A stretch of 27,856 nt of DNA from Bacilli bacterium (lineage in GTDB: Bacteria > Bacillota_I > Bacilli_A > RFN20 > CAG-288): assembly GCA_900770925.1 (NCBI GenBank), contig CAAGLY010000034.1, positions 1 to 27,856 on the forward strand. Reading direction: 5' to 3'. Position 1 is the first letter of the stretch, and the number at the start of each line of letters is the position of its first letter. The notes beneath the pieces were generated by a model. It saw only the letters and a program-made list of their open reading frames with translations. It ran no database searches and was not told where the DNA came from. Made by a program: the position numbers and the translations under genes. This document shows, piece by piece, positions 8,071-17,233 of this stretch.

Positions 8071-8248
8071 CCTTGCCCTAATCGATAGGAAGGTTTAGAA
8101 ACAATATAAAAGAGATAAGAGCAAAAAACTCCAATCTTATCCGAATAATCCAAGATTTCCTGTTTTCCGAAGTACTACTAATACCATCGGACTAAAGAGA
8201 CATATTTGTACTGAACCCCTCTAATTGGACCAAAGGACAAGACAATGA

Positions 8249-8491
8249 TGCCTGAAGGACCAGTCCTTCAATGTCGATAGGAATGACTTTAAACGTACGG
8301 ATGGCTCTTACAATTATTTCGGAGACTTCAACTGTGTTAAGATCGATGCTACTAAAACAGCAGGAAAAGACGTTGACGGAAATGTCACCATCTTAAGCGA
8401 AAGCGTTGCATACGGCAACGCTCTCAAGTCTACCTTAGGTTCTCAGTAGACCTATGCCGAAGGAAAACTTCCTGTCCCGACAAAAGGATAA
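8249..8491 (+). pseudogene. Orphan 3' fragment of a secreted binding-domain gene
   Basis: An open stretch of 66 codons, then UAG at 8447, then 13 more codons to UAA at 8489, reads like the C-terminus of a surface protein: NYFGDFNCVKIDATKT resembles the last strands of CBM6/35-like domains, as in the dead lipoprotein at 5293-6731. No start codon, ribosome binding site or preceding domain can be seen, and UGA closes the frame at 8246. The 180 bases before it hold no other gene. It appears to be a scrap left by deletion. Confidence 0.6.
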
Positions 8492-8624
8492 AGCTAAAAT
8501 CATCCATCAGGATGAAAAAGTTGGCTTAAGAAGCTAGGGACAATATATCGGATTCACTTTTCTTCTTATCATTTCTTTATCTTCCCGCCATCATTAAATC
8601 TTCCTTATTCAATCTTCTTCCCAC

Positions 8625-8663
8625 AAAAAAGAGACCGCCTTGCTAGGCGGTCTCTCTTTTTTT
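8625..8663. terminator. Bidirectional intrinsic terminator of the MoxR-VWA operon
   Basis: A perfect 9-bp stem, GAGACCGCC (8631-8639) with GGCGGTCTC (8646-8654), has six A on the left and seven T on the right. On the minus strand it ends the five-gene operon just after the stop at 8668. Confidence 0.9.
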
Positions 8664-8667
8664 GGAT

Positions 8668-11382
8668 TTACTTACCGGACCTAAGGTTCCTATCCTGCTT
8701 CTGTTTCTTCTTTTTCTGGAAGTCGCTCTTACGGACAAAGATATCAATTAAGAGAAGAACGACAGCAACAATCCTGAAGACGAAGTTGAGGGACTGATAG
8801 GACTGATGGGAAAGTTCGGTATTACTGACTTCATAGTCGACCGTATCATAAGAGACTTTACCGGAGTTCTTAGTCAGGGAATAGAGAAGGGTAGAAGAAG
8901 TGTCCGGGAACCTATCGAATTCAGAAGAGTAATCGAAGTTCAGCTGGCGGGACACCGGATCATTGGTAACCGTCGTAAAAGAGCCATCCTCATTCTTCTG
9001 CTCATAGGAATAGGTAATCTCTACTTCATAAAGTCCGATCGTTCCGGTTTCGATATCGCCGGAGAAGGTATAGCCATCATAGCTGAGGTCATATTCTTTC
9101 GTGGTCGTCTTATCCGGAGAGGTGACTTTAAGATGAATCTTAGCGTTGTTGTTCTTTTCCGCCGCAATGAAGCTGACCGACGAGGTAACGCCATGGTTCA
9201 CATAGGACCTATCCAGCATAGAGTCGATGTTACGGGTAGGAAGAGTATCTTCAAGCCTCTGTTTCCTAAAGAGCTGACCACCTTCACTTGTACGGAAATC
9301 CTCTGTCCAGTCTGTTCCAAAGTCCGAAGAGAAGGAGGCAACACGTCCGTTTGCTTTTCCTATGTTCCAATAGGCGTAGAGTGGAACAGTTGCCCTAGCA
9401 GAGCTTTCGTTCTCATTCTCATCTACCGATTCATGGTTATACTGAAGAGTTAAGATAGTATTCGCCTGTTTCTTGATACGGACGAAACTGTAGCCAAGAA
9501 TTGAAGGGAAGGATTCAACACCTTCAACGGAGACATCGGTCGGATCCTGAATCTTAACGGCTGAAGCATCTTCGACAGCCTTGATATTGACATCCATAAC
9601 AATAGCGGTCAACCTGATATCGGCAAGGGAATCAGCCTTTCGGCAGAAATAGTAGGTTCCTTGCCCAATCTTAGCAAGGTCTTTAAGTAAGCTGATACCA
9701 TTAGAGTTATTGATATTGATGAATGAACAGGTAATATCATCCTTAACCCTGTCCTTTACGATTTTCTTCAGGTCGTTTTTATCAGAAGGCTCACCATCGG
9801 ATAGAGTAATGCAGAACTTGTTTTCAATTGGCGAATTCTGTAACTGCTTCCGTGCAGCCTTCAGGCCAGGACCCATGACCGTTCCGCCTTTGCTCTTGAT
9901 TTTCTTTATCTGAGATTCAATCGTATCTTTGTTCTTCACGGAAGTCAGCGGAGTAACAATCTGAATTTCATCGGAGAAGGTAATGATGGAAATATAATCC
10001 TTGTCATTCAGCTTCTTGAGGATAGCCGAAGCACCATCCTTAGCTCTTCGGATACGGCTATCTGTATCCATGGAACCAGAGTTATCAATGAGAAGGACGA
10101 TAGCTTTTCTACCATCCGACTCGCTCTGAACCGGAAGCAGGGAGTTATAGTCAGACCTTAACTCAGAATCGACTTTGATTGCTGTTCCGCCACTAGTCAC
10201 CGTCTTCGGGAAGACAGAGCCAAGAGTCAGAAGGCTCTTTCCGTAGTCTTCAACAGCGGTCTTAAGGCTAGCAACAAATGTTGTCGGATCAGGAAGGTCC
10301 TGAATATCGATGTTAGAAAGGACAATCTCATCATAATTAATCAGTTCTTTGATTGTACAAGGAACATCGGTCCGGTTGATGTAGGAGGTAATGTTGACGT
10401 TTTCCGGGAAGGAGGATTTGATATTATCTAATTCTGCCTGGTCGGTACCAACAAAGAGAACATTGTAGTGGTCAGTGAATTCCTGGGTGAAGGACCTCTT
10501 GTTGTTCTCTTCAAACGTATCGGCCCTGCCAGATAGGCTGACATCATAGCGGAAAGTTCCTTGTTCATCCGAAGCAAGGTCAAACGTATAGACATTTATA
10601 CCTTTGTTGCAGACCTCATCTTTGAATTCGGAGACAATCTTGCCCTCTGAGGTGAGAGTTACATTGAGCTTTCCGGCTTTTTTGGATTTGACGGAAACCT
10701 TAAGCTGCTGTTTCTTACCGACATAGGCACGGTCATTATAGTCAAGACCGGTAATAGCGACTTCATCGAATTCAGGCTGGCTCCTAGAAATAGCATCCAC
10801 CTGGACCGAATCGGAAGTAAGCTGGCCCAAGGCTTCAATAGCGGAGCCATCCGTCTCAAGGCCATCACTCCTGATGATCCTACGGCGGACACCGGAATTG
10901 TCGGAATAGAGGCTATCGGCATAGAGAAGGGCAGATTTCAGGTCAGTAGCCGAATTATCGAAAGATGAATTGTCTTCGAAGTACTTGAGAATCGACCCGG
11001 ATTTGTATTTCGAGCCGATCTTCGTCACGACTTCCTGGTTCTTCGCAAAGGCAACAACACCGATTTTCGTTCCGGCCACAGAACCCGCTTCCTTATAGAC
11101 ATCTTTAATCAGTCCGTCGATATGTTCAGAATTGAGGAATTCGCTTTTTGAGCAGTCAGCAAGGACAATCAGTTCGGTACCAGTCGAACTCTTTGCGTAT
11201 TGGATGTCGACAAAAGCTAGCGTTAGCCTGACGGAAATGACAAGATGAAGACCTAAAGAAATGATGTTCTTGATTCGGAAACGCTTATACTTAGGAATCA
11301 GGAAGAAGCCTACAATTACTAAGGCAAGTAGGGGGATAGCAATAAAGAAAAGATAGGGATTCTGTATTCTAATACTGTTCAC
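8668..11382 (-). CDS. Large membrane protein with two VWA domains and a GATase1-like middle
   Basis: I chose the GTG at 11382 (904 residues), overlapping the previous gene by 14 bases; an ATG at 11460 would overlap by 92 bases and adds residues with no family look. Two N-terminal membrane helices (about 10-30 and 41-58) precede a first VWA domain with metal-site DCSKS (76-80). A class I amidotransferase-like segment follows (YNVLFVGTDQAE, about 306-394). The second VWA domain is canonical, DNSGS (433-437), FSDEIQ and LSDGEPSD. A beta-rich region and a C-terminal helix (about 867-883) with a basic tail complete it. The order matches the large VWA/'glutamine amidotransferase' partner of MoxR-DUF58 operons. 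Such proteins are thought to bind ligands or clients for the MoxR ATPase at the membrane. No amidotransferase catalytic cysteine was identified. Confidence 0.82.
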   Translation of the reverse strand: MNSIRIQNPYLFFIAIPLLALVIVGFFLIPKYKRFRIKNIISLGLHLVISVRLTLAFVDIQYAKSSTGTELIVLADCSKSEFLNSEHIDGLIKDVYKEAGSVAGTKIGVVAFAKNQEVVTKIGSKYKSGSILKYFEDNSSFDNSATDLKSALLYADSLYSDNSGVRRRIIRSDGLETDGSAIEALGQLTSDSVQVDAISRSQPEFDEVAITGLDYNDRAYVGKKQQLKVSVKSKKAGKLNVTLTSEGKIVSEFKDEVCNKGINVYTFDLASDEQGTFRYDVSLSGRADTFEENNKRSFTQEFTDHYNVLFVGTDQAELDNIKSSFPENVNITSYINRTDVPCTIKELINYDEIVLSNIDIQDLPDPTTFVASLKTAVEDYGKSLLTLGSVFPKTVTSGGTAIKVDSELRSDYNSLLPVQSESDGRKAIVLLIDNSGSMDTDSRIRRAKDGASAILKKLNDKDYISIITFSDEIQIVTPLTSVKNKDTIESQIKKIKSKGGTVMGPGLKAARKQLQNSPIENKFCITLSDGEPSDKNDLKKIVKDRVKDDITCSFININNSNGISLLKDLAKIGQGTYYFCRKADSLADIRLTAIVMDVNIKAVEDASAVKIQDPTDVSVEGVESFPSILGYSFVRIKKQANTILTLQYNHESVDENENESSARATVPLYAYWNIGKANGRVASFSSDFGTDWTEDFRTSEGGQLFRKQRLEDTLPTRNIDSMLDRSYVNHGVTSSVSFIAAEKNNNAKIHLKVTSPDKTTTKEYDLSYDGYTFSGDIETGTIGLYEVEITYSYEQKNEDGSFTTVTNDPVSRQLNFDYSSEFDRFPDTSSTLLYSLTKNSGKVSYDTVDYEVSNTELSHQSYQSLNFVFRIVAVVLLLIDIFVRKSDFQKKKKQKQDRNLRSGK

Positions 11383-13288
11383 GTGTGTATAGGAACCAAT
11401 CAGCGACGAAGAACACAGCCGTGGCAATAGCGACAGGCAGAATCGAGTCATAGATGCCATTGACCTTGTTCATCGTAGGATTGACGATCTGGTAATCCGT
11501 CAGATCCTCAGCGATTGGGCTTCCCTCCTCCTTTGGGTAATTAACAAACCTATTGATGTCGGTCTCAACCTTCTGATTGTTTACGCTCTTAAGAACGTAA
11601 GTGCCGACTTGATCGAAATCGAAATTGATATACTGGCTAGTTCCCTTAACGACCGGGGTCTCTTTTCCATCCGGAGCAACCCTAGTCCTACTAACGACAT
11701 CATCACCAGCATTGATTGTAGCCGAATCTCCGACAATATAAGAGAAAGTGTTAAGCAGCGAAGGGTGGGAGAAAGTGACAAGATTACGGATTAACGGAAG
11801 GAAATCATAGGTGATAGCTAAGCTGGCTTTCTGTAAAGCGAAGGAGAAGACGACTTCCCGCTGTCCGGAAGCATTCCTCCCGGCAAAAATCCTCGGGATG
11901 TTACGATAAGAGAGGATAGTGGTGAAATTCGAATCGGAATCCCTTGAATAGCGCTCGAAGGAAGAAACCAAAACGTCTTTCTTGGAAAGATTCTTGGTCA
12001 GCTGCTTGTAGATCAGACTGCCATTGTCATCGGAATATTCGCACCTATAGCCGTTTTCTTCATCCGTATAGGTGTTAAGATGACTGAAGCCGGAACCCGG
12101 AACATCGGTATCCGAAGCAACAAACCAGACTGCGCCATCGGTCGGAAGTATCTCCGGAGTGAAAGAATCGAAGACATAAATGTCATATCCGGAAGTCGCG
12201 GCATAGGAACTAGGAGAGATTGTCTTGCAGGATAAACCCCAGGATTTAAAGGCAGCCTGGAGGTAAAGAGGGGTTCTGCTGACCAGAAGGACATTGGCAT
12301 TCCTTTCCGCCTTCTCGTTAAAGAAGGTATAGGAATTATCAAGACTTAAGCAATCTCTGTATCCTTTTTCCTGTTCAGCGTAGTATTCATCGATTTCGCA
12401 GGTGACGGAAGCAATCGTGTCGGTATAGTTGAAGGCATATTTTCCCATGCATTCGACTCCTGCAGACTTTGTCTGGACCTTAGTAACGCCAAGTTCCTGA
12501 TCATTGATCTTGAACCGAATACGGAAATTGGCATTGTCATGATCATAACAGACATAATGGGGAACGATAGCGATATTGTTTTCGTTTTCCGAATCGTTCT
12601 CATAGGAAAATTCGACATTGGTGATGGCATAGTTCGTCTGCTTTTCGTTGAAGTAGCTCCTAAGATGAACATTATCGCTGATTTTGACCTTCTTATCCGT
12701 AGCTAAATAAAGGTCACTGCCCGTACCATTAGAAAGCCTCTTCTGGGCAAGGGAAATCGAATCATTCAGGCTATTTGCCGAATAAGAGCACTGGGCTTTA
12801 GAGATGTAATCCTTGAAGATTCCGGTATCATGGATGTTTTGGCAGATGGTTCTCGGCTCATTGCTATCCGAAATGATTAGAGTAAAGGAGGAACCTTTCT
12901 TTGCCGAATTGACTTTCTTCAGAATGTCCTGTTTGGCAACTTCGAACTTCGTCTCCTTTCCGTCGTAGCCATCTCCTTGCCTGACCCTATTCCTGCTCGC
13001 TGATCCGTCAAGGACAAAGACCCTGTTCTGAGCCTTGCCTTTAATGGAAAGGACAGGGTGGGCTAAGGTAACGGCCATGAAGCTGATGGCCAGAATCTGT
13101 ACGAATAAGGCAATCAGGTTTTCCCTTGAATGGAACGGATTACGTTTCTTCAGGAATTTCTGGCTCAGTTCCCAGAGATAAGTGGAAGAAACTGTTGTCT
13201 CTTTATAACGGTTACGGAGAATATAGATGAGAATAAGGACTGGAACGGCAAGAAGGACCAGGAGAGCGTATGGATATTGAAAACTCAT
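11369..13288 (-). CDS. BatA-like VWA membrane protein
   Basis: This 639-residue protein starts with the BatA N-terminal layout: a helix at about 7-25, an amphipathic stretch, and a second helix at about 57-80 ending in HPVL. A VWA domain then opens with FVLDGSASRN, keeping the DxSxS metal-binding motif at D94, S96, S98. The remainder is beta-rich and extracytoplasmic, and a last helix near 613-633 brings the C-terminus back to the membrane. Its ATG overlaps the DUF58 stop as ATGA, so translation is probably coupled. It overlaps the large VWA gene downstream as well. The family pairs with MoxR and DUF58 proteins in a membrane complex; the client is unknown. Confidence 0.85.
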   Translation of the reverse strand: MSFQYPYALLVLLAVPVLILIYILRNRYKETTVSSTYLWELSQKFLKKRNPFHSRENLIALFVQILAISFMAVTLAHPVLSIKGKAQNRVFVLDGSASRNRVRQGDGYDGKETKFEVAKQDILKKVNSAKKGSSFTLIISDSNEPRTICQNIHDTGIFKDYISKAQCSYSANSLNDSISLAQKRLSNGTGSDLYLATDKKVKISDNVHLRSYFNEKQTNYAITNVEFSYENDSENENNIAIVPHYVCYDHDNANFRIRFKINDQELGVTKVQTKSAGVECMGKYAFNYTDTIASVTCEIDEYYAEQEKGYRDCLSLDNSYTFFNEKAERNANVLLVSRTPLYLQAAFKSWGLSCKTISPSSYAATSGYDIYVFDSFTPEILPTDGAVWFVASDTDVPGSGFSHLNTYTDEENGYRCEYSDDNGSLIYKQLTKNLSKKDVLVSSFERYSRDSDSNFTTILSYRNIPRIFAGRNASGQREVVFSFALQKASLAITYDFLPLIRNLVTFSHPSLLNTFSYIVGDSATINAGDDVVSRTRVAPDGKETPVVKGTSQYINFDFDQVGTYVLKSVNNQKVETDINRFVNYPKEEGSPIAEDLTDYQIVNPTMNKVNGIYDSILPVAIATAVFFVADWFLYTREQY

Positions 13289-14160
13289 TGAATCACCTCC
13301 CTAGATAACCTTTTATTCAGGAACACCTCTTTCAAGGGCTCGTCTGTCGAACAGAAAACATAGTCGGCTTCTCGGGAAAGACAGAAATTCTTGATCTTAT
13401 CCTGAACGAACTGCAAGGCTTTCTTGTAGGCGTTTAAGACATCACGGCTGATGTTGTCCTTGAAGAACCGTTCATCGTTCTCCGAGTCGTGCAAAATCCT
13501 CTTTCCGCGGAAATTAGGATGGACCTCTTCATCGCCAAGGACCTGTATGCACCTGACATCACGGCGTTTGTTCCGCAGATAATCGATAGCATCCGTGAAA
13601 TTGCTGTCGGAACAGAAATCCGAAATGATGATGCTCTTCCCATCTCCGTATCCGACGGTAGAACGGACAATAGCAGAAGAGATGTCACTCGTCCCATCGA
13701 ACTTCAGATTGTTGAGTCGGTTGATGGTGTTCCTGAAGCTATCTTTGCCGACAAGGTTTTCGATAATCGGCTCTGCATAGTTGCCTTTCAGAGCGTAGAT
13801 GGTCACTTTGTCCATATCGGAAACGGACCTGAAGGCAAGGGTAGACGCAATCTTAAGAGCCCTCTCGTCCTTGTTGAAGAAACTCCTGGAGCGGCTCGTA
13901 TCGATATAGATACGGGTGTGCCTCTGACGTTCGTCGAGATAAAGCTTTAGATACCTTTTCTCGAACTTTCCATAGAGGTTCCAGTCGATTTTGGTGACAT
14001 CATCACCCTCGATGTAGTCGCGGTAATCCGCAAACTCGCAGGAGGAACCGTATTTCTTGGATTTGTGGTTTCCACCGAAAAGACCGGCGACATTATCCTT
14101 TACGGCTAAAGTGAAAAGTTCAATTTGCTGGAGAAACTGTTCGTCGATCGCTTGTTTCAT
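13285..14160 (-). CDS. DUF58 domain protein
   Basis: This 291-residue soluble protein carries the DUF58 signature EFADYRDYIEGDDVTKIDWNLYGKFEKRYLK (given here as positions 42-72; key residues E42, R47, Y49, G52, D53, D54, D59, W60). It then enters a VWA-like fold with IDTSRSRS, where D87, S89 and S91 keep the metal site. DUF58 proteins almost always accompany MoxR ATPases and are probably their adaptor to the VWA membrane partners. It begins seven bases after the MoxR stop, with a weak ribosome binding site, and overlaps the BatA-like gene by four bases. Its UGA stop shows that UGA is not tryptophan in this genome. Confidence 0.9.
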   Translation of the reverse strand: MKQAIDEQFLQQIELFTLAVKDNVAGLFGGNHKSKKYGSSCEFADYRDYIEGDDVTKIDWNLYGKFEKRYLKLYLDERQRHTRIYIDTSRSRSFFNKDERALKIASTLAFRSVSDMDKVTIYALKGNYAEPIIENLVGKDSFRNTINRLNNLKFDGTSDISSAIVRSTVGYGDGKSIIISDFCSDSNFTDAIDYLRNKRRDVRCIQVLGDEEVHPNFRGKRILHDSENDERFFKDNISRDVLNAYKKALQFVQDKIKNFCLSREADYVFCSTDEPLKEVFLNKRLSREVIQ

Positions 14161-14166
14161 TTTCGG

Positions 14167-15153
14167 TTACTTGTTCTTTCTGTTTTCCTTAATCAGAAGG
14201 CCGACAACCTTATCAATAGTAAGACCTTCGTTGATTGCGTTGTAGTTAATCTTGATACGATGACGTAAGACCGGATAGGCAAGGGCATCGATATCATCAT
14301 AGGAGACATTGTAATTGCCATGGATAAGAGCACGGATCTTAGAACCGGTGATTAACGCCTGAGCAGCACGCGGAGAAGCTCCGTAACGGATGTACTTCTT
14401 AGCGACTTCGCCGCCTTCTTCTAATTCGGGGTGGGTATGGGAGACAAGGTTCCTTGCATAATCAAGAACTTCCGGAATGACCGGGACATCCTGAGCAAGC
14501 TTACGCCTTTCCCTAATCCTAGGTCCATCGACAACCTTAGTCGCATTTTCATTCCTGTTCTTCTGTGTCCTATTGACAATATCGCCAAGTTCCTTGGCAG
14601 AGGGGAAGGTCATGATGACCTTGAACCTGAAACGGTCCATCTGAGCTTCCGGAAGCGGGTAAGTACCATCCTGCTCAATCGGGTTCTCCGTTGCAAGAAC
14701 GAAGAACGGCTCAGCCATCTGGTAAGTCGTACCGGAAACAGTGACCTTGTGCTCCTGCCTGACCTCAAGCCTTGCAGACTGGGTCTTAGGAGTAGCACGG
14801 TTGATTTCATCGGCTAAGATAATCTGAGCGAAGATAGGGCCCTTCTGGAACGTAGTAACCAAGTTGCCGTTCTCATCCTTACGGATGATATTGGCACCAG
14901 TGACATCGTTCGGCATAAGGTCCGGTGTGAACTGAATACGGCTGAAGGGGAGGTTAAGGGTCTGTCCTAAAGAACGGACAAGACGGGTTTTACCAGTTCC
15001 CGGAACACCTTCGAGAAGAACATTGCCGCCGGCAATAACGGCGATAATAACCGAATCAAGAACTTCTTCCTGGCCGATAATATCCTTATGGAGTTCAGTC
15101 TTGATCTTCGTCACGGCATCACTGAAATTCTTAATAAGCTGCTCGTTTTCCAT
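14167..15153 (-). CDS. MoxR-family AAA+ ATPase
   Basis: This 328-residue AAA+ protein has Walker A GVPGTGKT (49-56), Walker B ILADEIN (112-118), the MoxR-specific TPKTQSA (121-127), sensor 1 ATENP (155-159) and TYPLPEAQMDRF (164-175) with the expected arginine. MoxR ATPases act as chaperones that help assemble or activate complexes together with DUF58 and VWA proteins, which here follow directly. One oddity is SARLEVRQE where relatives usually read SALLEAMQE; the exchanged positions pack against the hexamer and are unlikely to abolish activity. The ribosome binding site AAGGA lies before ATG 15153, 48 bases after the membrane protein gene upstream. Confidence 0.93.
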   Translation of the reverse strand: MENEQLIKNFSDAVTKIKTELHKDIIGQEEVLDSVIIAVIAGGNVLLEGVPGTGKTRLVRSLGQTLNLPFSRIQFTPDLMPNDVTGANIIRKDENGNLVTTFQKGPIFAQIILADEINRATPKTQSARLEVRQEHKVTVSGTTYQMAEPFFVLATENPIEQDGTYPLPEAQMDRFRFKVIMTFPSAKELGDIVNRTQKNRNENATKVVDGPRIRERRKLAQDVPVIPEVLDYARNLVSHTHPELEEGGEVAKKYIRYGASPRAAQALITGSKIRALIHGNYNVSYDDIDALAYPVLRHRIKINYNAINEGLTIDKVVGLLIKENRKNK

Positions 15154-15201
15154 TGTGTATATCCTTTGTAATGTTAGAACCTAAGTAATTCAGATAATCG
15201 A

Positions 15202-16869
15202 CTACGGATTTTTGTTTCCGTTGTCATTGCCATAAAGATTCTTGAAGTAATCATCGACGGCACTATCAATAGACTCATCGCCGTCGTTATTGTTCTTCGA
15301 ATCCTCAAGGGCGTCATTATGGTTATCGTCGATGACATCACCATAAGTGGTATCTCCGTTTTCCGTATAGACATGATCGTTTCCGGCGTAATTGATATCG
15401 CCTTTGCCTGATCCGTAGCCACTTCCATCCGGGCTGTCCGTGCCATCACCTTTGCTGTTTCCGCCTTGATTATTGCCACCGTTAGCTCCCGTACCATCAT
15501 CGCCCTTGCTACCTTGACTTCCTTGGTTGCCCTGGTTACCGTCGTTAGCGTCATTTCCCTTATTTCCTTGATCACCGCTTTGGTTACCATTGCCGCTCTG
15601 ATTACCATTACCGCTTCCGTCTCCGGAAGTATTCTGCTGATCACCGGAATTTCCACCCTGTCCCTGTTTAGTCGGGTCTTTCCTCTGATCGAGAGCTTTC
15701 TTGGTCACATCGCCAGCTGCTTCATTCTCCTTCTGCTTATCAACAGCATCGGCGATGCTATCCTCCGCTTTCTTCAGATCATTTTTCAGATTCTCTTTGG
15801 TTTGATCAGAAGTATCATTGCGGGCATCAAGATTCTTCTTGAGTTCTTCTGCTTCTTTTTCAAGCGTATCGGCAAGTTCCTTTAAGGCATCACGGAGAGG
15901 ATCACCCTGAGGAATCTTGGAATCCTGTAAGGCCGTACGGATATCCTTGGCGATAGCTAAGAGCTTATCGACAAGATCCTGTCCGGAGAGTTCATCAAGT
16001 TCATCATAGAGTCCGTCTAAGGCGATCGTGATCTTATCTAAGTTAGCGTCTTGGATACCTTCGGCGAGAAGCTTGAGGTAGTAGTCTTCGCTCTGAGATA
16101 AGGCACCGCCGATTTCTTCCTTGGAGTTTGCCTTATTGACAGCCTTGTCGACTTCGTCCTTTGCGTTCTCGACAATCTGTTCACGCTGATTCTCATCCGT
16201 CTCACCATCTAAGTCCTCTTCGGCCTTAAGGAGAATATCCTCTAATTTATTCTTAAGGTCATCATCGGCATTGAGATTGTCAATATTCTGTTTAGCGCCA
16301 GAGACAATTTCGTGGACCATCTGGTTGACACTGTCAATATTACCCGAATTAATCGGATCTTTGACATGGGAAGGGAACTGGCTGACGTTCGGCCTGAAGA
16401 AAGAGCCGGCGAACAATCCGGCGGCAAGAACCATGACCGGAATCGTCACACTAGCAAGCTTCCTCTTGACGGCCTTGACCGGCTTTTTGTCAAGCTTTGC
16501 CTTAGCATCCTCACGCTGTTTCTCAAGGATAATGCCTTTCTGTCCGTCGAACTCAACCCTGGTAGCAACCTTTTCCTGAAGTTGAAGGTCATGATCAAGA
16601 CGGGCAGCAATCTTCTTATCAGTCGGCTTCTTAATGAAGTAGGCAGCTAAGAAGGAACCGAGGAGTCCGACCGCTGAGCAGGTAGGCGCTGCATAGACCA
16701 TCCTAGACGGATTGGCGAACCGGCAGGCAGCAATCGAGACAGCTGCTCCAAGTAATCCGCCCACTACTCCGAAGAGCAGGGAACGAACCCTATGTTCACG
16801 TTTGACTTTCTTGCTGAAGCGGATGAACCCTTCATCCTTTTCATACGTTTTCTTTTCCTTGTTATCCAT
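15202..16869 (-). CDS. Coiled-coil membrane protein with Gly/Asn/Gln/Asp-rich tail, first gene of the MoxR operon
   Basis: The start is ATG 16869, nine bases after AGGAGG; a longer frame to 16911 lacks a ribosome binding site. The 555-residue product has helices at about 30-50, 60-79 and 138-158. Between the second and third lies LDHDLQLQEKVATRVEF, a pattern like the 'LDxxLGLxxRxxTALE' segment of membrane proteins that accompany MoxR/DUF58 genes (DUF4175-like). Residues about 175-400 are strongly helical and charged, consistent with coiled coil. About 405-510 is low complexity, rich in G, N, Q, D and S with repeated GNQSGNG-type units, followed by an acidic end. The large helical and tail parts are probably outside the membrane. 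Role unknown; the position as operon leader suggests a scaffold or client of the MoxR assembly. Confidence 0.75.
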   Translation of the reverse strand: MDNKEKKTYEKDEGFIRFSKKVKREHRVRSLLFGVVGGLLGAAVSIAACRFANPSRMVYAAPTCSAVGLLGSFLAAYFIKKPTDKKIAARLDHDLQLQEKVATRVEFDGQKGIILEKQREDAKAKLDKKPVKAVKRKLASVTIPVMVLAAGLFAGSFFRPNVSQFPSHVKDPINSGNIDSVNQMVHEIVSGAKQNIDNLNADDDLKNKLEDILLKAEEDLDGETDENQREQIVENAKDEVDKAVNKANSKEEIGGALSQSEDYYLKLLAEGIQDANLDKITIALDGLYDELDELSGQDLVDKLLAIAKDIRTALQDSKIPQGDPLRDALKELADTLEKEAEELKKNLDARNDTSDQTKENLKNDLKKAEDSIADAVDKQKENEAAGDVTKKALDQRKDPTKQGQGGNSGDQQNTSGDGSGNGNQSGNGNQSGDQGNKGNDANDGNQGNQGSQGSKGDDGTGANGGNNQGGNSKGDGTDSPDGSGYGSGKGDINYAGNDHVYTENGDTTYGDVIDDNHNDALEDSKNNNDGDESIDSAVDDYFKNLYGNDNGNKNP

Positions 16870-17083
16870 ATTGATATACCTCCTGATTGTTTCTTGTTTA
16901 GATAAAAGCATGGTTTGCGAAAAAAACCAAAGAGAATTCTAAAGGGTTTAAGGGAAGATTAAAAATCCAATAAAAATACAAAAAACGTGTTATTTTTCTT
17001 TTTTTGTCTGTTTTTTGCTGTTTTTTTGAAAAAATCGAACTAATTTTAATCGTTTTGCAGATGAGCAATCCTTGCTTTGAAAA

Positions 17084-17098
17084 TTGTAAGCGGTTCCA
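17084..17098 (+). promoter_or_regulatory. Catabolite-operator-like (cre/LacI-family) site
   Basis: TTGTAAGCGGTTCCA matches WTGNAANCGNWNNCW at every position. It lies 215 bases from the operon start at 16869 and 180 from the ATPase start at 17278, so it could serve either direction. It shares the core TGWAAGCGGTTYC with sites at 22180-22194 and 27605-27619. Confidence 0.65.
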
Positions 17099-17213
17099 GT
17101 TTTAAAATTTGCTTATCCGATGGATTAGATTATTTCTCTTTGCCCTTAACGAAAATGTCTCTTTTTCCTTTAAATCATCGAACTTATCGCTTTTTTTCCT
17201 TTCTGATTGCCTC

Positions 17214-17219
17214 TATAAT
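17214..17219 (+). promoter_or_regulatory. -10 element of the AAA ATPase gene
   Basis: A consensus TATAAT lies 15 bases before the first copy of the duplicated ribosome binding site. The -35 region is T-rich with no recognisable hexamer. Confidence 0.5.
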
Positions 17220-17233
17220 AAAGTCAGTAATTC

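Larger units (their letters stand above)
16870..17233. other. Divergent AT-rich control region
   Basis: This gene-free interval separates the MoxR operon (left) from the AAA ATPase (right). It contains many A and T tracts, a perfect catabolite-operator match at 17084-17098 and a clear -10 for the rightward gene. Several weak -35/-10 combinations face the operon, for example TTGGTT with TTTTAT near 16930-16900, but none is convincing. A short tandem of AT-rich runs at about 16965-17035 could bend the DNA. Confidence 0.6.

Noticed and set aside
12013..12672. Two ~108-codon frames inside the BatA-like gene
   Set aside because: Low-complexity M/S/R/P/T shadows in another frame of a clear gene.
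15174..15656. 160-codon overlapping minus-strand frame rich in M, T, I and R
   Set aside because: It is an alternate frame over the Gly/Asn/Gln-rich coding repeat; composition is a by-product, and it has no ribosome binding site.
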